Of a DNA stretch of 64,000 nucleotides, positions 59,445-64,000 are shown in pieces. The notes beneath the pieces were generated by a model. The model ran no database searches. It was not told where the DNA came from and saw only the letters and a list, made by a program, of their open reading frames with translations. The stretch lies in the NCBI RefSeq assembly GCF_029168945.1, contig NC_083601.1:74699595-74763594 (forward strand), read 5' to 3'. Within the stretch, counting starts at the first letter, position 1. Every line of letters starts with the position of its first letter. This DNA is from Cannabis sativa (Eukaryota > Streptophyta > Magnoliopsida > Rosales > Cannabaceae). The position numbers and the translations under genes are program-made.

Positions 59445-60284
59445 ATGTCTAATATTTATTGACAAAGTGTGGATGTTTGAGAACCTCCTGATTATAAATG
59501 TATTTGTTGGCCCATTTTTCGATGCTCGTAGAGACTAATTACAACTTTCATAAATACACTTCAGACTGTATTCTTGAGAGCATGACTTCCATACCTTGAA
59601 TTGGAAGTTATTTTTGATTGCGTAGTAGCTCAGTACCCCTTTGAGTGTTTCTTTGTCTTTGTATGCTTGTCCTTTTCAACTTCAGGATGAAATTTATTTG
59701 TTATGAGCTTTGTGTTGTTGATGTTAACCTCTAGATCTTTTTTTTTTACTGTTGTTTTCCAATTTCTCATACCATTTCTTTAGCAACAAGATTTGCAGAG
59801 TCAACTATGTCGAATTGGATGTTGTCACCTTCTTCTATTTTAGTTTCTTCTTCTTCCTTTGTTGGTTGTCCCAGTGTGTATGATTCGATTGTTGATGCAT
59901 TGTTCTCAAGCATTCCCAAATTTTGTTGATCATGTGTTGTTTTTGATGTGAACATTGGTATTGCAGCAGTTGTTGTGCTGTTAAACTGTGTGTACTGACG
60001 AATAATGGATATGTGGTGAAATCAATTTCTTTAATCTTCAATTGCAAGTAAAAAAATAGTCTCGAATCGTTGAATATTTTTATCAGAAGTATTCCATCTA
60101 ATTGGTACAGAATTTACAGGGTTATTTTTGTGGGGTCGCACACAAATGAAGAGAGTAGAATCTGTACGAATTGTTCATACTTGTAATTTTTTAGTAGGAA
60201 ATGTTCACTAGCCTCATAATTGACATAATTTTTTTTTTCTTCCCATTGCCCATTGCTCTTCAAGAGAACTGATATAGATTCCAT
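59445..60284 (-). pseudogene. MULE transposase, N-terminal part
   Basis: Minus-strand start at ATG 60284 (MESISVLLKSNGQWEE), the N-terminal domain with GQWEEKKNYVNYEASEHF. After intron-like and broken stretches come SRASKNG-type and FIIRRFSNIHTLS segments, matching the second N-terminal block of MURA proteins that ends in H-T-C-S (here H-T-L-S, a lost Cys). The reading runs across ATGTC directly into the piece ending at 49207 when the Sirevirus is removed. Several stops. Confidence 0.75.
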
Positions 60285-60875
60285 AACCTGTAATATTTTG
60301 TCAGTAAACAATTGTAAAGCAACAGTAAAAAATCCATCTACGTTAGTTCTTTTTGTTTTAGTGTTCCAACTATGAATTGAGTGTCCAGTTTTTACGTATA
60401 CCTAATTTTCTAATAAAAATATAGGTAATTAACTAAAATTGACTCTATAACAACGTTGGATACTTAAAAATTTAATGCAAATTATTAACCTATTTTTTTC
60501 TCATGAATAATGTATATTAATTTGCATTTACTTCTGTCACACATGTATATAAATTCAATTTGAGAAGCTTCAGAATGTTTTTTTTTCTTGAATTCGAGAT
60601 CTATGTTTGAGCATCATTTTTAATTTCTTATTTAAAAGAATTTTGGTGGGTTAAAGTGCCTAACATTTTGAATTCGTTGATTTTTGGTTTTGATGAAGTT
60701 GCTGATCGTTTGTTTGTTGTCGATTTCACTGTTTTGCTCCATTCTGTTGTAATTAATGGTTATTTTTGAGTATTTTCGTGTTTTTGTTGTGATTCTATTC
60801 GTGGGTTTGGAAGATGAAGGCATCGTAGTTAAATTTCTATGTGTACGGTATAAAAAAAGGCCAAAGAAGTATTTT
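60285..60875. other. Upstream region of the MULE transposase gene
   Basis: AT-rich, without coding sequence that I trust. On the minus strand it would hold the transposase promoter. The joined sequence on both sides of the hAT element (up to about 62072, minus strand GGGAGTTTTACAT) is a candidate MULE terminal repeat. Confidence 0.4.
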
Positions 60876-61995
60876 CAGTGGCGGAACTATGTTATGGTAT
60901 GGGGCGGCCATGGCCCCCCCTAATATTTTAGGAAATTATTTTTAATATATATATAATTTATAAAAATTAAATTTAATTATTAAAAAAAATATAGTTAGTT
61001 TAGTTTACCTCAATGTACATAAATAGATATGTATTATTATATACGGGTTGTATAAGTGTATTCTATTTCTTATATTAATTTAAAGGCTGTGTGTAGAAAT
61101 TGTCCCTCAAATTAATACGATTATCAAATCATCTTTTGAAATATTTATTTACTATTTCCTTTGAACTATGTCACAATGCTGAAATATAAGACTTCTAATA
61201 AATTTTATCCAATATGACTAATAAAATAGTAATGGGACTTGTGTGTCATTGTCACATAATTGCCACATGTATAATTTAAATAAAAAATAATTTTTTGTTC
61301 TTATCAATAATTGATAAGAAAATTTAAGATTAATTTATTTTTATTCATATAATTTAGGGTAAATACCATTTTGAATCCTGTATTTTGCAAAAGTTACTAA
61401 TTGGAATCTATATTTTATTAATCACAAAATGTACCCTGTATTTTTGAAAAATGTACAAATAAGACCCTGAATTGATTTTTTGTCAAAATAAAACTTAATA
61501 ATAATAATTTGATCTAAAAATGTTATGACAAATCTAGTTACATTTTGTGTATCTGTTCGTGTTAGAAATTATCTTAAAGTTAGTTATATTAAAAAATAAA
61601 ACTGTTAAAAATTGAGTTTAGGATTCTATTTTTACTATTTTGGAAAATATAGGATTCATTTTGTCATTTAACAAAACAGAGGGTCTAATTGATAACTTTT
61701 ACAAAGTAGAGGGTCCAAAATAGTATGTATCCTATAATTTATAGTTAATAAGAAAATATTTTTTTAAATTTTAAATTAAATATGTGGCGCTGACAATAAC
61801 ACATCAACTACATTGACATGTTTTAGCAGAAAAAATTTCAAGGAGTACGATACGATCATTGTAATAGTTGAAGGTTATAAAATTTTTAAATAGCCTAATT
61901 TTATTAATATTTTCTAAAATGAAATAGGTAAAAATACAATTCGCTTGACCTTCCTATTTGGCCCCTCTTCGGGTTTTTGTCTAGTTCCGCCACTG
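60876..61995. mobile_element. Non-autonomous hAT element (1.1 kb)
   Basis: Terminal inverted repeats CAGTGGCGGAACTA and TAGTTCCGCCACTG, flanked by the 8-bp target duplication AGTATTTT (60868-60875 and 61996-62003). 8-bp duplications and CAG..CTG ends fit hAT. No transposase, so it depends on a relative. A subterminal GGGGCGGCCATGGCCCCCCC near 60901 is a GC-rich near-palindrome. Confidence 0.92.
61357..61732. mobile_element. MULE miniature element (376 bp) nested in the hAT
   Basis: Imperfect terminal inverted repeats of about 50 bp, GGGTAAATACCATTTTG at the left and CAAAATAGTATGTATCC at the right, with a perfect 9-bp target duplication TATAATTTA (61348-61356 and 61733-61741), which is typical of Mutator-like elements. 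No coding sequence. Confidence 0.88.
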
Positions 61996-62233
61996 AGTAT
62001 TTTTGTAAACTTTGTCGTGTAACAATATTTTTGTAATACTTACCTAAAATCCAATATTTATGTAAAACTCCCATTAATTTTTCTAATTGATTACATTAAT
62101 GTTCGGTGTATAATTGATGCTTTCCACCTTTATTAACACTTCATGTACCAAGCCAATTTTAAGTCAAGCTCTAGCACTCTTTATGAACACAAATTAGAAG
62201 ATAGTAGTCATTTAATTAAGATAATTTAACAAA

Positions 62234-62417
62234 GGGAAATGCTAAAGGGCATCACTGGTGCCTAGCACCCTCCTACGTGTCAATATCGCTATTGGTGCAA
62301 TTAAGTATCGGGTCCCATATAGTTTAATATAATAATTTTTATAGAGTATCGCTAGCCAATTGCAAGTCGACACATTTAGAAGGTGCTAGGCACCACTGGT
62401 GCCCAATATCAATGCTC
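62234..62417. mobile_element. MULE miniature element (184 bp)
   Basis: Inverted ends GGGAAATGCTAAAGGGCATC and CCAATATCAATGCTC with inner arms GGTGCCTAGCACC and GGTGCTAGGCACC, plus the 9-bp target duplication TTTAACAAA (62225-62233 and 62418-62426). Non-coding; strong fold-back potential. Confidence 0.85.
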
Positions 62418-62633
62418 TTTAACAAATGATCTGAAGCATATACCATAAAGGCATATTACTTGAAAAAAAAAAAAAAAAGAATAGTACATGCATGCACGGA
62501 TGCCTATGCATGTGACTTTGAAGTGAAATAATCTAAAAATTTTAAGAAGCACACTAATTAATTTGTTTTGATCCCCATGCATCTTATATAGACACATTTT
62601 AAAAGGAAACAATGCCTTGTTAATATTAGGCTA

Positions 62634-62779
62634 ATTAAAGCCACTAAGGCTAGCTTAGTGGTGAGGGAGGGATGAAAAAAAGGGAGAGGTCATGAGTTCG
62701 AACCCAGGACCTTTAAGCTATTAAGCTAATATATGATTGTAAAATACCATTACGCTACACTCAAAAAAAAGGGAAAAAA
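62634..62779 (+). mobile_element. tRNA-derived SINE
   Basis: 146 bp. Box A TAGCTTAGTGGTG (62651-62663) and box B GAGTTCGAACC (62694-62704) form the internal RNA polymerase III promoter; it ends in an A-rich tail (AAAAAAAAGGGAAAAAAA). The 12-bp target duplication AATATTAGGCTA is at 62622-62633 and 62780-62791. Not a functional tRNA gene: no cloverleaf arms around the boxes. It depends on LINE enzymes to move. Confidence 0.88.
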
Positions 62780-62793
62780 AATATTAGGCTATT

Positions 62794-63177
62794 TAGTAAT
62801 TTTTCCTCTCGAATTTTAACAAGTACTAAATCGTGTCTCTTAAACTTTTTTGGCTGTTAGAAATTCCCCCGAACTATTGAGATTGTTAAATTTAAGGACT
62901 TTTGTATAATTTCATTTAATTTTACTATTTCAGTGATTGTTTATGTACTAAACCATACTCCTCAGACTTTGATATCTACCAAATTATGCCCCTCAAACTT
63001 TGATATGTACTAAATCATATCCCTTGAACTTTCATCTATGTTTAAATTTTTTTACTAAAGTTAGACAAAAGTCCTTAAATTTAACAATCTGAATAGTTCG
63101 GGAAGAATTTTTAACGGCAAAAAATGTTCAGGAAACACGATTTAGTACATATCAAAGTTCGGGGGAAAAAATTACTA
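62794..63177. mobile_element. Foldback element with arms of about 110 bp
   Basis: The left arm (62794-62903, TAGTAATTTTTCC start) is the imperfect inverse of the right arm (63066-63177, GGGGGAAAAAATTACTA end), including the shared AAATTTAAGGACTTTTG. The spacer repeats GTACTAAATCA-type phrases from the arms. TA flanks both ends as the possible target duplication; family not assigned. Confidence 0.75.
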
Positions 63178-64000
63178 ATTAGGATGAAAGGAATCATCCA
63201 CAATCATAACGATATTTATCATCCACTACTACTCTAGAAGACTACAAAATATACAAGTTTGTCTTGTTTGAGAACAAAGCCAAATTGAAGCACGTTTGTT
63301 GTCCGTCACAACACGGCATTGATGAGAAGATAGCTGGAGGAATGGAGTCCGTTGATTCTCAATCTCAATTACAAAACCTCTTTTAAATAACAAACAATCT
63401 ATATATATATATTTTGAAAAAAGAAAACTAACTTCATTGTTTTTTTTTTTTGTGTGGATGTACATGTATAGTACTTAATTGAATTTTAGTATCTGAATTG
63501 TCTGAGATCTCATCGATCTGTACCATTTCTAGTCTTTAAAAATCCAGTTGTGACTGGTTACAAAAAAAAAAAATCCAGTTGTGCCATTAATTAGACTGTA
63601 TTTTTTTCTTAATAAATGTTAATTACAACCTCCTATTACAACCTTTTAAGTCTTATTTGTAGAGCTTTTTAAAAAGGTAAAATCACTTTTGAAAAAAGTT
63701 ATGAGTTAATATGTGTTTGGTAAAATTTAAAAAATAGCTTTTCCAAAAATTTAAGTGAAATTAATATCTTTTAGAAAAAGTTACCCCACTCTAGCTTTGA
63801 GATTTTAGCTTGAAACTACAATTTTGGTCTAATAAATTTTTCACTTGACACAATTGCCCTCATCTAATTTTAAAATTGCCCATTTACCAATTAATTTTAG
63901 GGCTTCTTATATTCTTTCAATCTCATCCTTCTTAAAAAAAAAAAACATTCTTTGATCAAAAACTACTCAATAGTCATCTTATTATTATTATTATTAAAAA
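63178..64000. other. Right end of the window, no feature recognised
   Basis: AT-rich, no convincing coding sequence. The phrase AAAATCCAGTTGTG occurs twice (63539 and 63570), and the window ends in a short (ATT)n run. Confidence 0.5.

Noticed and set aside
62640..62710. A tRNA gene
   Set aside because: Box A and box B are present, but no tRNA arms pair around them, and the tail and 12-bp duplication show a SINE.

Overview
This window is plant nuclear DNA, AT-rich and almost entirely made of transposable elements nested in one another. I see no ordinary host gene that I can defend. The organism is a seed plant, most likely a eudicot: the window holds Ty1/copia (Sirevirus-type and another lineage), Ty3/gypsy Tat-type and chromovirus elements, a Mutator-like element (MULE) carrying a Ulp1-type protease gene, endogenous-pararetrovirus-like sequence, hAT and MULE miniature elements and a tRNA-derived SINE. 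A genus cannot be read from the sequence.

Layout. 1-577 is the start of a minus-strand copia gag cut by the window edge; its leader (578-1124) and promoter-side LTR (13276-17892) are split by a 12.15-kb Tat-type gypsy element at 1125-13275 (target duplication CTCAT). The Tat element has gag-protease-RT-RNase H-second RNase H-integrase on the minus strand and a separate spliced gene with its own TATA box on the plus strand (2229-5940). The copia LTR itself sits in pararetrovirus-like debris (17893 to about 22400): 1.17-kb units, two complete and one partial, carrying RT on the plus strand and RNase H on the minus strand. 23086-35539 is a decayed minus-strand gypsy chromovirus (target duplication ATTTT) whose protease gene is split by a 4.7-kb LTR element without pol (27782-32506, CTAGG). 

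From about 35545 to at least 60284 lies a MULE. A Ulp1-like gene (DUF1985 domain, acidic linker, C48 protease) runs on the plus strand and the transposase gene runs towards it on the minus strand. It has been hit by two solo LTRs of one copia family (40213-42111, GTTAG; 43341-45237, GATGA), a 10.2-kb Sirevirus-like copia element (49208-59444, ATGTC) inside the transposase gene, and a 1.1-kb hAT element (60876-61995, AGTATTTT) that itself contains a 376-bp MULE miniature element (TATAATTTA). A 2.89-kb segment covering the chromovirus LTR end, the MULE left part and 114 bp of solo LTR is tandemly duplicated (34548-37435 and 37436-40326). The right end holds another miniature element (62234-62417), a SINE (62634-62779) and a long foldback (62794-63177).

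The insertions give a readable order of events: MULE first, then chromovirus and solo LTR, then the tandem duplication; the Sirevirus is young by its LTRs, yet its polyprotein is broken by many frameshifts. The points most worth following up are the Ulp1 gene carried by the MULE, the extra gene with its own TATA box in the Sirevirus, the hairpin array in its LTR leader, and the spliced antisense gene in the Tat element.
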